DNA of 64,000 bases from Pyramidobacter sp. C12-8. GTDB taxonomy: Bacteria; Synergistota; Synergistia; Synergistales; Dethiosulfovibrionaceae. The DNA lies in assembly GCF_002007215.1 (NCBI RefSeq), contig NZ_MUHX01000008.1:1-64000 (forward strand). Direction: 5' to 3'. The notes beneath the pieces are model-generated. The model was not told where the DNA came from, made no database searches, and worked only from the letters and a program-made list of their open reading frames with translations. Position numbers and translations under genes: made by a program. Below are positions 15,477-24,323 of the stretch, piece by piece. Every line of letters begins with the position of its first letter. Position 1 is the stretch's first letter.

Positions 15477-16442
15477 TCACAGCGTCAGGCAAACGGGGCG
15501 GCCGGCCTGGGGCAGCACGTCCCAGATCACTTCGCAGCGGTCGGGCGCAGCTTTCAGATCTTCGAGCGCGAGCGTCCAGATCTCCATCGGGTTGACGGGG
15601 CGGATCAACTCGTCGCCCAGCGCTTTCAGCCGCGCCAACGAAGCGTCGGCCCCGGCGCGGGTGCGGCTGACGAAGATCAGCCAGTTGACGCTGTCCTGTT
15701 CGTGAACGTCGCAGTCGAGATAGCCGGGGATCGCCAGCCGCCTCAGCTCCCAGAGCAGGCGGTGGAAGCGCCCGAGCGCGTCGAGCTGTTCTTCCGCCGT
15801 CGCCGCGGCCGAGAAGTAAAAGCGGTCGGCGTTGACGAGCCGGTGCTCGTCGCCCGGATGTCCCCTGAAGTCGCGGTAATTCTCGAAATCGTAGTTGACG
15901 ATCAGCACCAGATCGAGCCCCAGACGTTCGCCGGGCAGTTCACGCCACGCCGCCCAGGCGGCCGGGTCGGGGATCTCCGCGCGGCGCCGGCGGTGCGGCA
16001 CGGCAGGATGGGCTGCGAGCATGGCCTTGAAACGCGGTTCGTCGGGATAAAGCCAGCGCAGTTTTCCGCCCTCGATACGCCATACTTCTTCACGCCGCAG
16101 CGCCGGCCGCACGGGCCAATCGGGACGGACGACGTAGCGCTTCAGCCCCCAGCGCTGCACGTTCGCGCGCTCCAGTTCCAGCCACAGCGCCGTGGTCAGC
16201 AGGCAGCGTCCCGCGTTTTCCGGCTCGCCGCCGGGGCGCTCGTCGAGAAACATCTCTGCCGCGGCCCGGCGGAACGATTCCGCGCCGGATCCCGTCAGCG
16301 CGTAGACTCCGCCACGCTCCTTCAGCAGCCCCTGCGCGGTCAGTTCGTCCAGCCCCGCCGCGTCTTCTCCGGCGCGTTCCAGCAGCTCGCGGTCCCAGCA
16401 GGGATGATCCTGGCTGAAACGGGTCAGCAGCGATTCGTACAT
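15477..16442 (-). CDS. Protein of unknown function, 321 aa
   Basis: I do not recognise this family. Residues about 30-60 (LDELTAQGLLKERGGVYALT) resemble a winged-helix turn. The middle is rich in Arg and Trp. The C-terminal half has strand-like segments LDLVLIVNYDFENY and DSVNWLIFVSRTRAGAD, plus PVNPMEIWTLALEDLK. No signal peptide or membrane segment is seen, so it is likely cytoplasmic. It begins 18 bases after the frameshifted EamA transporter gene and is probably co-transcribed with it. The ribosome site is GAGAGGAT upstream of ATG 16442. Confidence 0.7.
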   Translation of the reverse strand: MYESLLTRFSQDHPCWDRELLERAGEDAAGLDELTAQGLLKERGGVYALTGSGAESFRRAAAEMFLDERPGGEPENAGRCLLTTALWLELERANVQRWGLKRYVVRPDWPVRPALRREEVWRIEGGKLRWLYPDEPRFKAMLAAHPAVPHRRRRAEIPDPAAWAAWRELPGERLGLDLVLIVNYDFENYRDFRGHPGDEHRLVNADRFYFSAAATAEEQLDALGRFHRLLWELRRLAIPGYLDCDVHEQDSVNWLIFVSRTRAGADASLARLKALGDELIRPVNPMEIWTLALEDLKAAPDRCEVIWDVLPQAGRPVCLTL

Positions 16443-16460
16443 TTCATCCTCTCCCCTTCG

Positions 16461-17353
16461 TCAACTTTTATGAAGAGCGTCCCAGCCCGTCAGCGCCATA
16501 CAGGCAAATTCCAGCGCCATGCCGGCCGCCTGCACGGCCGTTGCCGTCTCGCCGAGAAAAAACAGTCCCAGCAGCCCCGCCGTAAGCGGCTCCACCAGTC
16601 CGATCGTGTAGGACTGTCCCACGGTGATGCGGGCCAACGCCAACGCAAAGAAGAAATACGGCACCGCCGTAGGGAAAAATCCCAGCGCCAGCGCGCTCGC
16701 CATACCGCGCGCCGTCGCCAGCCAGCTCATGTCGCGTCCCCACAGCAGCGGCAGCATCAGCACCGCGCCCCCCACAGCAGGGCCGCGCCATTGCTCTCCA
16801 ACGGGCCAAGCCCGCGCCGCGCCAGCAGCTTCAAATTCAGCCCCAACAGCGCGTAACCCAGACCGCCGAGAAGCCCCCACAACAATCCCGCCGCCTGAAA
16901 AGAAGCGCCCGCCGAACCGGGCGCAGCCGCCAGACAGCTGCCGGCAACGCCCAGCAGTGCCGCGAACCACCAGAGCCGCGACGGCGCCTCGCCGAGGAAA
17001 CAGCCGAGAACGCCGGCCATGACCAGCGACGATCCGATCACCAGCATTGTGCCCAGAGCCACGCCGAGCACATCCATGGATATGAAAAACCCCGTTTGGT
17101 TCATCGCCGTACAGATCCCGGCCAGAAACGCCGCGCGCGCCGTCGAAAAAACGCCGCGACGGCGAACGGCCAACGCCGCCGCACAGAGCATGACGCCGCC
17201 GAAAAACAGCCGCGTCCACGCCAGCGCCAGCGGTTGATCGAGGCCCGCCGCCGGCGCGAAGCGCGAAATCGTGCCGCTGCCGCCCCAGAACAGCCCCGCC
17301 ATGAGCATGGCGAAGACGCCCAGACTGCGTGACGCAGAACTCAATCTTCCCAC
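16461..17353 (-). pseudogene. EamA/DMT-family transporter, frameshifted
   Basis: The first 198 codons from 17353 encode about six membrane helices of a drug/metabolite transporter (MLMAGLFWGGSGTISRFAP, the EamA opening). They run into a stop just after AALLWGARC. The rest of the family (LPLLWGRDM to the last helices, ITVGQSYTIGLVEPLTAGL) continues in another frame to 16461. The break is at a run of six G on the minus strand near 16766; one added base would restore a protein of about 297 residues. It could be a pseudogene, a phase-variable tract or a sequence error. Start is uncertain (GTG 17353 or TTG 17344 after GGAGGA). TATAAT on the minus strand at 17383-17388 may serve it. Confidence 0.75.
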
Positions 17354-17469
17354 TCCTCCCGCCGCTCCGCCGCTTTCCGTTCATTATAACAGGGCCCCTC
17401 GCCCCGAACAGCGCCGTGCCTCCTGCGTTGCCGATCCCGTTTCTTCTCCGCCGCGGCGGCGGATTCCGT

Positions 17470-19188
17470 TTACTTGAGCTTGCCCGAAGCGCGCAGCAGG
17501 CGTTCCAGACGCTCCATGCGCTCCTTCATCTCCGCCTGTTCGCGGGCCTGCGAAGCTTTCAGTTCCGCAATCTCGCGCGCCTGCGAGGCCACCTGGGCCT
17601 GCAGCTCGGCGTTCTCTTTCTGCATCACGTAGACGCTGCTGATCGGGCCGGAGCGGTAGCGTTCGGGGATCTGGTCTTTGTCTTCCTTGCGCCCGATCTT
17701 CCACGTCAGCCCGGCGTTGGCCATCGACTCGCCGTGGTGGGTGACGGACACTCCGGCGTGGACCATGAAGTCTTCCTTCACGTAGTGCGCAAAGCCGAGG
17801 GCCAGCGCGTACTCGCCTCTGTACGCTCCGAAGCCGGCCATGATCTGGCTGGGTTCGACGGGGTCGTACTGCATCGGTTTCAACCCGGCGAGGGCAGATC
17901 CGAGCGCTCCGGTGCTCTTGATTTCGCTTCTCAGTTCGCCCATCTGGTTGTAGACGTTACCGAAGTTGTTGTAGATGTTGTTGAACTGTGTGTCGACGGC
18001 GCTGAGGGCGTCGCCGACGTTATGGTACGTGCCGCCGCGGATGACGTAGGTGGGGGCGGAGACGGAACCGTCGTTGTTGACGGAGGAGCCGCCGCCGAAG
18101 TGGTTGGAGACGCTCGACGAGACGCCCCAGAGCTGCGAGCCGTTGACCGCGTCGGCGCTGGTCTGGCTGACTTCGCCCTTGGCGACGTTGGCGATCTTTT
18201 TGTTTCCGGCGTCGATGCCGGCCTTGGTGACCGAGGGGCCGTTGTGGATGACGAGGCCGTTGTCGGTGATCGAGGTGCCGCCGGCCGTAAAGGTGTTCGC
18301 GGTGACGCTGTTGAAGTTCACGTCGGCTTTCGTGGCGACGGTGACGTTTTTGTCGTCGCGGGTGATGGTGATGTTGTCGCCGCTGGTGAACGTCACTGTG
18401 TCGTTGGGATTGACGGCGGCTGCCGGCTGCGTGCCGGGCTTGGTATCGAGATTCCAGGAACCGCCGCCGGCGCCGAGCAGGGCTTTGAGCTGGGCGACGT
18501 TGACGGCGTCGGTGTCGTTGATGCCGGCGGCGACGCCGGTGATCTGGCGGGTGAACGGCGTTCCTCCCGTGATCGTCACCGCGCCGACGGAAACGGCTGC
18601 GGCGGTGGATTTCCATACGCCGGTCGTATCGTTGGCGTGGTCCGCCCCAGGGGTGGGATCGTAGCCGACGACGCCTTTGTCGACAGAGGCTACGGAGCCG
18701 CTGCCGAGGGCCACGCCGCCTTCTTTTTGCACGTCGGCGTTATGGCCGATCAGCACCGCGTCGGCGACTTTCAATTCTTTCTCGGCGTCGGCCGAGCCGA
18801 GCACGACGCTGCGGTTCGCGCTGCTCAGCTTGCGCTTGTCACCTAATACAAGAGCTGTTTGGGTATCGGTTACTGTGTTTTCGGAACCGATGACGGTCGT
18901 GTGGCTGACGTTTTCACCGGTGTTCTTGTAGCCGTCGAGCAGGTTGTATTCGCTCGGCAGGTTTGCCGTGCCGCTCAGAGTGTTGTTCACGCCTATCAGC
19001 TGCGAAGCGCGGGTGTAGTCGGCCGTGTTGCCGCCGCCGATGGCGAGAGTGGCGCCGCCGCCGTCCGAAGATTTTACCGCGGCGCGCAGGCTGTCGGCCA
19101 GATCCTTGGCGGAATCTCCGCCGCTGGTCGGCATGCCGCTGAGGGACGCAACAGAATTGGTAATTTCGTTGCCGGCGCCGAAAATCAA
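17470..19188 (-). pseudogene. Trimeric autotransporter adhesin, C-terminal part (frame-shifted from 19185-21539)
   Basis: This frame holds further YadA-like head repeats, neck motifs ([15 protein letters not shown] and [14 protein letters not shown]), a stalk and a YadA anchor ([20 protein letters not shown] to AGLTWKIG), the outer-membrane barrel of type Vc secretion. It has no signal peptide or ribosome site of its own. The open frame reaches upstream to about 19257, where it joins the preceding reading frame if one base is added. After the anchor there is an unusual tail of about 70 residues with a Pro-rich joint and heptads ([20 protein letters not shown]). Alone it could not be exported, so with the present sequence the adhesin is broken. 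Confidence 0.8.
18710..18840 (-). repeat. 131-bp internal repeat of the adhesin gene, unit B
   Basis: About 94% identical to 20296-20426 in the same orientation; the first 56 or so bases are identical. Both encode the module [20 protein letters not shown] within the head. Recombination between them would delete about 1.59 kb in frame. Confidence 0.8.
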
Positions 19189-21539
19189 GGAGCCGTTGGA
19201 GTTGAACGTGCGGTTCGCCGTGCCGACGACGCTGTTGGCGACGCCGGAAAGAGGACTGCGGCCGTCTCCGATTCAATGCTGTTCAGAGCGCCGTAAATGT
19301 TGGCGCCGAAATTCTTCGCCCTGCCTGTGCTGTAGTTTCCGGACGCGATCGAGTACGCGCCGGTCACGGTGGAGAAGGCGCCCTCGTTATAGCTGTTCGT
19401 GCCGAGGGTCGTGGAGTTGATGTCCAGATTAAAGGTTTTGGTATCCGCGCTGTCGACGGTGACGTCGCCCATCAGCCCCCGATAATTGTGGGTGCCGACC
19501 ATCAGGCTGCCGGTACGGGCAAAGGAGTTCTGGCCAATGGCGATGCCCGTGGCGACTTTCGACGGATCGGCCGGCGTTCCGCCGCTGTAGTCGGTCTGTC
19601 CAAAGGCAAAGGAGCTTTCCCGTGAACCGTACATATTTTCAACGTGGCTCTTCTGCCCGATCGCAATGCCTCCGCTCTGGTTGACGTAATTTTCGACGAA
19701 AGACTGGTCGCCGACGGCGATGTCGCCGCCCCCGGCGGTAGGCCCGTTGCCGTGCCCCGTTTTCGCGCCGGTTCCGATGGCAAGCGAAGTGGAACGCTGG
19801 GAAACGCTTCCGTCGCCGATGGAAATGCCGGCTCCGTATTCGCCGCCGGCGCCGTTGCCGATTGAAACGGCGCCGGGTTCCTTCGCATAGGAACCATAGC
19901 CGATCGCCACGGATTTTTCGGCATCTTTGCCCGTCTTGGCGTTGATTCCCGCCGCTAAGGAATTGGCGCCTCCGGCTCCCGCCGTGGCCGTCATGGGCCC
20001 CTTGTTGGTGCCGACGGGAGCGACTCCCGCGCCGGGGTTGACGTGGAAGTACATGTCAGCGTTGGCTGCGCCAGCCGCGTTGGCGGCCGCGTCGGCGACC
20101 GCCTGAAGCTGCCTCACGTTCACCGCATCGGTGTCTTCCGTGCCGTCGCCGACGTTGACGATCTGGCGCAGTTTGCCGTTGCCGCCCACGGAGACGGCGC
20201 CGAGGGTATTTGTGTCGTTCAGCTTGACCTTGCTGAACGGCGCCTCCGTTTCGGTCGTGAAGGCCCCGCGGTCAGCCGTGCTGCCCGAGCCCAGCGCCAC
20301 GCCGCCTTCTTTTTGCACGTCGGCGTTATGGCCGATCAGCACCGCGTCGGCAACTTTCAATTCTTTCTCGGCGTCGGTCGAGCCGAGGACAACGCTGTAG
20401 TTCGCGCCGGTCAGCTTGCGCTTGTCGCCCAAGAGAAGCGCCGTGTCCGTGTTTTCCACCGTGTTCTCGGAGCCGATGACGCTGACGTGATTTACGTTTC
20501 TGGCGGTATTTTTGTAGCCGTCGATCAGGTTGTACTTGCTGACCGCGCCGCTTGTTCCGGTCAGTTTGTTGCCGACGCCCATCATCTGGGACGACTGGGC
20601 ATACTCCGCGGCATTGGCACCGCCGATAGCCAAGACAGCGCCGCCGGCACTTTTTGCCACACCATCCATCAATGCCTTTTGCATGGCGGTGACCGAATCA
20701 AAATGCTTACTGTAAGCAGATGCGTCGAAGCTCGCACTAGATTCTTTCACGCTGTTCCCCGCGCCGATCACAATGGCCCCATTGCTGTTGGTCACCTTAT
20801 TGGCAGCGCCGTTGATCACGTTGGCCACGCCGCTGCTGGAGGAACCGCTCATCGATTCATTCGAATTCAGCGTGCCGACAACTGTGGCAAAGGCATTTTT
20901 AGCTGTATTGCTGTAATCAAATAGGCCACCTGCTTCATATTGACTGCTTTGGACATTGTAACTGCCAAGGGTCGTGGCGAAACCGCCGCCGGTATAGGAA
21001 TTCGTGCCCAACGTGGTAGAGGCCACGCCGAACTGGCGCAGCTTATCCGCCGTCGTGTCGCCGATGGCAATCTTATTCTTTTCCAGCGTATGATCCCCTA
21101 TCTGAATGGAACCGGTACGGGCATATGTGTTTGTTCCTACAGCAATACCCGCAGGGAGATTCTGTTTGGCAGCAGTATTGCCATGAATATTCATAGAGAG
21201 GCCAAAATTTGTATACTCAACGGTCTCTCCAAACGAAAGCATGGACTCCTGCGTGCCGCCGCCGATGAAGACTTTGGCGTTTTTGCCTACGGCGATATTC
21301 GTCCCGTCGTTGGCGGGGCTGATGTCGTAAGCAATCGGTTGGGCACCGTTAGAAACGATGTCGTCCGCGTCCTCCGCTTTCGACGGTGCGGCCTTCATCA
21401 GCATCAGTCCCAGCGCCACGGCGGCCAGCGCGGCGCCTTTCAGGACGGACGACGGGCGTTTTTCGGCGCCGGAGCGTCTCCTTCCCCCGCAGGCGCCCGA
21501 CACCAGAGCGGAATCGTAGACCTTGGTACATTCTTTCAT
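19185..21539 (-). CDS. Trimeric autotransporter adhesin (YadA-like), N-terminal part
   Basis: From ATG 21539 (AAGGGGG nine bases upstream) the protein starts with a long, basic signal region and a hydrophobic core ([21 protein letters not shown]). The passenger is built of YadA-type head repeats with the G-x-x-A-x-A-x-G rhythm ([40 protein letters not shown]) and a neck motif ([13 protein letters not shown]). The frame breaks near 19255 and ends with about 16 non-family residues at 19185; the continuation is the entry at 17470-19188. Restored, the adhesin would be about 1356 residues. Role by family: surface adhesion to host cells or matrix. Confidence 0.82.
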   Translation of the reverse strand: MKECTKVYDSALVSGACGGRRRSGAEKRPSSVLKGAALAAVALGLMLMKAAPSKAEDADDIVSNGAQPIAYDISPANDGTNIAVGKNAKVFIGGGTQESMLSFGETVEYTNFGLSMNIHGNTAAKQNLPAGIAVGTNTYARTGSIQIGDHTLEKNKIAIGDTTADKLRQFGVASTTLGTNSYTGGGFATTLGSYNVQSSQYEAGGLFDYSNTAKNAFATVVGTLNSNESMSGSSSSGVANVINGAANKVTNSNGAIVIGAGNSVKESSASFDASAYSKHFDSVTAMQKALMDGVAKSAGGAVLAIGGANAAEYAQSSQMMGVGNKLTGTSGAVSKYNLIDGYKNTARNVNHVSVIGSENTVENTDTALLLGDKRKLTGANYSVVLGSTDAEKELKVADAVLIGHNADVQKEGGVALGSGSTADRGAFTTETEAPFSKVKLNDTNTLGAVSVGGNGKLRQIVNVGDGTEDTDAVNVRQLQAVADAAANAAGAANADMYFHVNPGAGVAPVGTNKGPMTATAGAGGANSLAAGINAKTGKDAEKSVAIGYGSYAKEPGAVSIGNGAGGEYGAGISIGDGSVSQRSTSLAIGTGAKTGHGNGPTAGGGDIAVGDQSFVENYVNQSGGIAIGQKSHVENMYGSRESSFAFGQTDYSGGTPADPSKVATGIAIGQNSFARTGSLMVGTHNYRGLMGDVTVDSADTKTFNLDINSTTLGTNSYNEGAFSTVTGAYSIASGNYSTGRAKNFGANIYGALNSIESETAAVLFPASPTASSARRTARSTPTAP
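20296..20426 (-). repeat. 131-bp internal repeat of the adhesin gene, unit A
   Basis: Partner of 18710-18840, with about eight differences in 131 bases. It encodes the same adhesin head module. Confidence 0.8.
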
Positions 21540-21645
21540 CAACAACATCCCCCTTTGAGAGCTTCGTTTCGAAAACATCGACCAGCGGGCTTCAGCATCC
21601 GCCGGAAAATTTTTATCCTAAAGAATCTTCAGACGAGTATGGCTG

Positions 21646-21673
21646 ATTCTATCACAGATTTTCCACGGATCAA
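21646..21673 (-). promoter_or_regulatory. Promoter of the adhesin gene
   Basis: On the minus strand TTGATC (21668-21673) and TAGAAT (21646-21651) are 16 bases apart, about 107 bases before the start at 21539. Confidence 0.5.
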
Positions 21674-21837
21674 GGGGTTTCTTAACGGTCGCCGCCGTTT
21701 TTTTGCGTTCACTTCCCGTTGCGCGGCCGACGCCTGCCGCCGCCGATTTTGCCGGCTTTCCGCACAACCGCTGCGAAGAACAGCTCGCCCTGTTCCGCTC
21801 GCTCGCCCCGGCCCGGCCGGCGGCAAAAGCCCGGCGT

Positions 21838-21873
21838 AAAAAAGAATCTGTCCCGTGGCAGGACAGACTCTTT
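21838..21873 (-). terminator. Terminator of the EamA transporter gene
   Basis: A 13-bp stem with one mismatch (21841-21853 with 21861-21873) has a seven-base loop and is followed on the minus strand by a T-run. It lies 35 bases after the stop of the transporter gene. The rest of 21540-21907 holds only the adhesin promoter. Confidence 0.75.
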
Positions 21874-21907
21874 TCGTTTCCGCGCCAAAGGCGGCGCGGA
21901 AGATCTT

Positions 21908-22819
21908 TCAGGACAAATTCTTTTTCACTCCGTCTCCGGCGCTCCGCGGCCGGCTCCTGCCCAGCACGAGGAGCACGGACGACAGCAGGATCAGCGCCAT
22001 GCCGGCGGCGAGGCGCGGCGTCATCGGCTCGCCGTAAACGGCCAGGCCGACGGCGATGCTGGTCAGCGGCTCAAAGGTGCTCAGCAGCGACGCTTTCACC
22101 TCGCCGCAGAGGAACAGCCCTTTCTGGAAAAAGGCCAGCGCCAGCACGGTCGCCAGCAGCCCCAGCCCGGCTTCGGCCGCCCAAGCGGCCGCGCCCTGAT
22201 TCCAGGCCAGGCTGCCCGCCAGGGCCGCGAACGCGCCGATCATGAGCGCCGAGAACAGGGAGATCCAGAAGGTGATCGTGAATATGTCGGCGTCGCGCAG
22301 ATGGCTGCGTCCCAGCGCGATGATGTAGCCCGCGTAGAGCAGGCCGGACGCGGCGGCGAGCGCCATGCCGAAGCCGTCGGCGTTCCGCCCGGGGCGATAG
22401 AGCAGAAAGATCCCCGCCGCGCACAGCGCCGCGCAGATCATCTGGCGGAGCGTGAAACGGGCGCGGAAGAACAGGCCCATCAGGCACATCACCGCGACGG
22501 GATAGGTGAAGTGCAGCGTCGTCGCCAGGCCGGAGCCGATAAAGCCGTAAGACAGGTAAAGCAGCACCGGCGTGAGGGCGTAAAAGACGGACAGAAAGAC
22601 GATCTCGCCCATCCGGCGGCGGCCGAGGCGCAGCGGCACGCCTTTGTATTTGAGGTACGCGAAAGCCATGGCGCTGCCCGTGAGGAATCGGCCGAACGCC
22701 GCCGTAGAAGCGTTGGCGCCGTCCGCGTAGGCGATCTTGGCAAGCAGCGGCATCAGGCCGAAGAGCACGGCCGAGGCGATCACGCACAGCGCTCCGGCGC
22801 GTTCGCTGTTTTCTTTCAC
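21908..22819 (-). CDS. EamA/DMT-family transporter
   Basis: About 303 residues with ten hydrophobic segments in two EamA halves, starting GALCVIASAVLFGLMPLLAK and ending ALILLSSVLLVLG. Members export amino acids or other metabolites; the substrate cannot be predicted. I prefer GTG 22819 (VKENSERAG), preceded by GGGGAAG, because it places the first helix near the N-terminus. An upstream extension to 22918 is Arg-rich and overlaps the promoter. Unlike the EamA gene at 16461-17353, this one is intact. Confidence 0.8.
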   Translation of the reverse strand: MKENSERAGALCVIASAVLFGLMPLLAKIAYADGANASTAAFGRFLTGSAMAFAYLKYKGVPLRLGRRRMGEIVFLSVFYALTPVLLYLSYGFIGSGLATTLHFTYPVAVMCLMGLFFRARFTLRQMICAALCAAGIFLLYRPGRNADGFGMALAAASGLLYAGYIIALGRSHLRDADIFTITFWISLFSALMIGAFAALAGSLAWNQGAAAWAAEAGLGLLATVLALAFFQKGLFLCGEVKASLLSTFEPLTSIAVGLAVYGEPMTPRLAAGMALILLSSVLLVLGRSRPRSAGDGVKKNLS

Positions 22820-22889
22820 TGGAATGTCACTTCCCCGTATCTTTTCGGCAGATCTCTGCCGGCGCGGCGTTCCCGCCCGCGATTCGCCT

Positions 22890-22918
22890 ACTGTAGCGCA
22901 GGGCAGGGACAAAATCAA
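22890..22918 (-). promoter_or_regulatory. Promoter of the EamA transporter gene
   Basis: On the minus strand TTGATT (22913-22918) and TACAGT (22890-22895) have a 17-base spacer, ahead of GTG 22819. This placement supports the shorter start. Confidence 0.55.
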
Positions 22919-22980
22919 CCTTTTTCAAGTTTGCGCGCGGCGGGCCCTCGCCGTTTTCCGGCACGGCGACGTTCCGCGCT

Positions 22981-23142
22981 TATACTGTTTCTCAATGAGA
23001 ATGCCGAATACAGAGGCGCTGCGGGGGAGATTCACAAAGCGAGCTGCGCAGACCGCGCAACGGTCGAGCCCCTTCTGAGCGACTGGACTCCCCCGCAGCG
23101 CCCAGAAAACCGCGTTAATGTTTTCTATCAAGGATTAGTATT
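22981..23142 (-). repeat. Interspersed structured repeat, copy 2
   Basis: Inverted relative to copy 1 at 14169-14333 and clearly alignable over its length. The internal stem is perfect for 15 bp: 23015-23029 pairs with 23088-23102. Bases in this stem differ from copy 1 on both sides while pairing is kept. It lies in the gap between the EamA promoter and the pyridoxal kinase terminator and contains no gene. Confidence 0.75.
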
Positions 23143-23189
23143 TCTATGAAAAACAAGGGCATCGCTTCGGAAAAAGGTTCTGCAGAAAA

Positions 23190-23241
23190 CGCGCGGCAAA
23201 AACGCCGCCCGCTTCGAAGCGGACGGCGTTTTTGCCGCGCG
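23190..23241 (-). terminator. Terminator of the pyridoxal kinase gene
   Basis: A 52-bp inverted repeat centred at 23215/23216 with one mismatched pair and no spacer. It lies 32 bases after the stop at 23273. An internal five-base A/T block lies in the stem. Confidence 0.7.
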
Positions 23242-23272
23242 GCCCATAAAACTTCGCCGGGGCGTTCCGGCG

Positions 23273-24103
23273 CTACTTGCACCGTTCGGTCAGCTCGTGC
23301 AGGAGCGGCTCGAACTTGACGCCGTACCAGTGCGAGGGGTCCTGCGAGGTGAAGCGAATGCAGTGCAGCGTGAAGTCGGCGGCGGCGACCGCCGCGTCGT
23401 AGGCGGATTTTCCGCCCGTCAGCATGCCGGCGAACACGGACGCGAAGACGTCGCCCGTACCGTGGCAGCCTTTCGGCATTTTTTCGTGACGGTAATAGCG
23501 TTTTTCCGTGCCGTCAGCCACCACGACGCCCGTCGTCGCGTCGTCGTAACTGACGCCCGTCAGCACCACGGTTTTGGCGCCGGCTTCGCGCAGCGCGGCG
23601 AGCAGAGCGTCGACGTAGCTTTCGTCGTACCGCTCGCGGTATTCCCTGCCGGTGAGCAGCGCCGCCTCGGTGACGTTGGGCAGGATCAGATCGGCGGCGA
23701 AAACGAAGCGGCGCATCGCTTCCACGTAGGCCGCGTCGAAGCCGGGATAGAGCCGTCCGTTGTCGGCCATGGCCGGATCGGCGATGCGCAGTCCGCCGGG
23801 CTGAAGCAGCGCGCCGTAAATTTCCTTGAGGTATTCGGTCTGCGAGGCGTTGCCCAGATAGCCGCTGTACACCGCGTCGAAACGGATCTGTTCGCGTTTC
23901 CAGTGCTCGACGATGCGCGGCATCTCCGCCGTCAGGTCGTGGAACGTGTACCCCGTAAAACCGCCCGTGTGCGTGGAAAGCACGGCCGACGGCAGGATCG
24001 CCGTCTCCAGCCCGCAGGCGGACAAAATGGGCAGAGCCACCGTCAGCGAGCACTGCCCGACGCAGGAAATGTCCTGCACCGTCAGAATCCTTTTGTACGA
24101 CAT
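23273..24103 (-). CDS. pdxY: Pyridoxal/pyridoxine kinase (PfkB superfamily)
   Basis: A 276-residue kinase that phosphorylates pyridoxal or pyridoxine in vitamin B6 salvage. The N-terminus VQDISCVGQCSLTVALPILS and GFTGYTFHDLT are typical of the PdxK/PdxY group. The ATP/anion-hole motif GCHGTGDVFASV lies near residues 208-219 with the catalytic Asp in GTGD. The length fits the family. GGAGAG precedes ATG 24103. It has its own promoter (24177-24205) and terminator, so it is a single-gene unit. PdxY versus PdxK specificity is not settled by these motifs. Confidence 0.85.
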   Translation of the reverse strand: MSYKRILTVQDISCVGQCSLTVALPILSACGLETAILPSAVLSTHTGGFTGYTFHDLTAEMPRIVEHWKREQIRFDAVYSGYLGNASQTEYLKEIYGALLQPGGLRIADPAMADNGRLYPGFDAAYVEAMRRFVFAADLILPNVTEAALLTGREYRERYDESYVDALLAALREAGAKTVVLTGVSYDDATTGVVVADGTEKRYYRHEKMPKGCHGTGDVFASVFAGMLTGGKSAYDAAVAAADFTLHCIRFTSQDPSHWYGVKFEPLLHELTERCK

Positions 24104-24176
24104 GTTCCGCTCTCCTTCTCCGTTTTTTTGTTTTTCCGCCGGGGAAGCGCAAAAACGATCTGCTTACGTGAATCAC

Positions 24177-24205
24177 ATTATAGAACATGCAAAATCGCCA
24201 TGCAA
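24177..24205 (-). promoter_or_regulatory. Promoter of the pyridoxal kinase gene
   Basis: On the minus strand TTGCAT (24200-24205) and a perfect TATAAT (24177-24182) are 17 bases apart, about 75 bases upstream of the ATG. Confidence 0.65.
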
Positions 24206-24249
24206 TAACAAAATTGTATGTCGATCGCTTTTGTTTTCGCCGCGCGGCG

Positions 24250-24311
24250 TCAATGAAAAAGAGCGTCCCGAAAATCCTGCGCAGGATTTTCGGGACGCTC
24301 TTTTTCATTGA
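24250..24311 (-). terminator. Terminator of metG, 62-bp perfect palindrome
   Basis: 31-base arms complement each other exactly around a centre between 24280 and 24281 with no spacer. It follows the metG stop (24324) by 12 bases and ends in T-runs on both strands. Confidence 0.85.
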
Positions 24312-24323
24312 GATCGATCAGAT

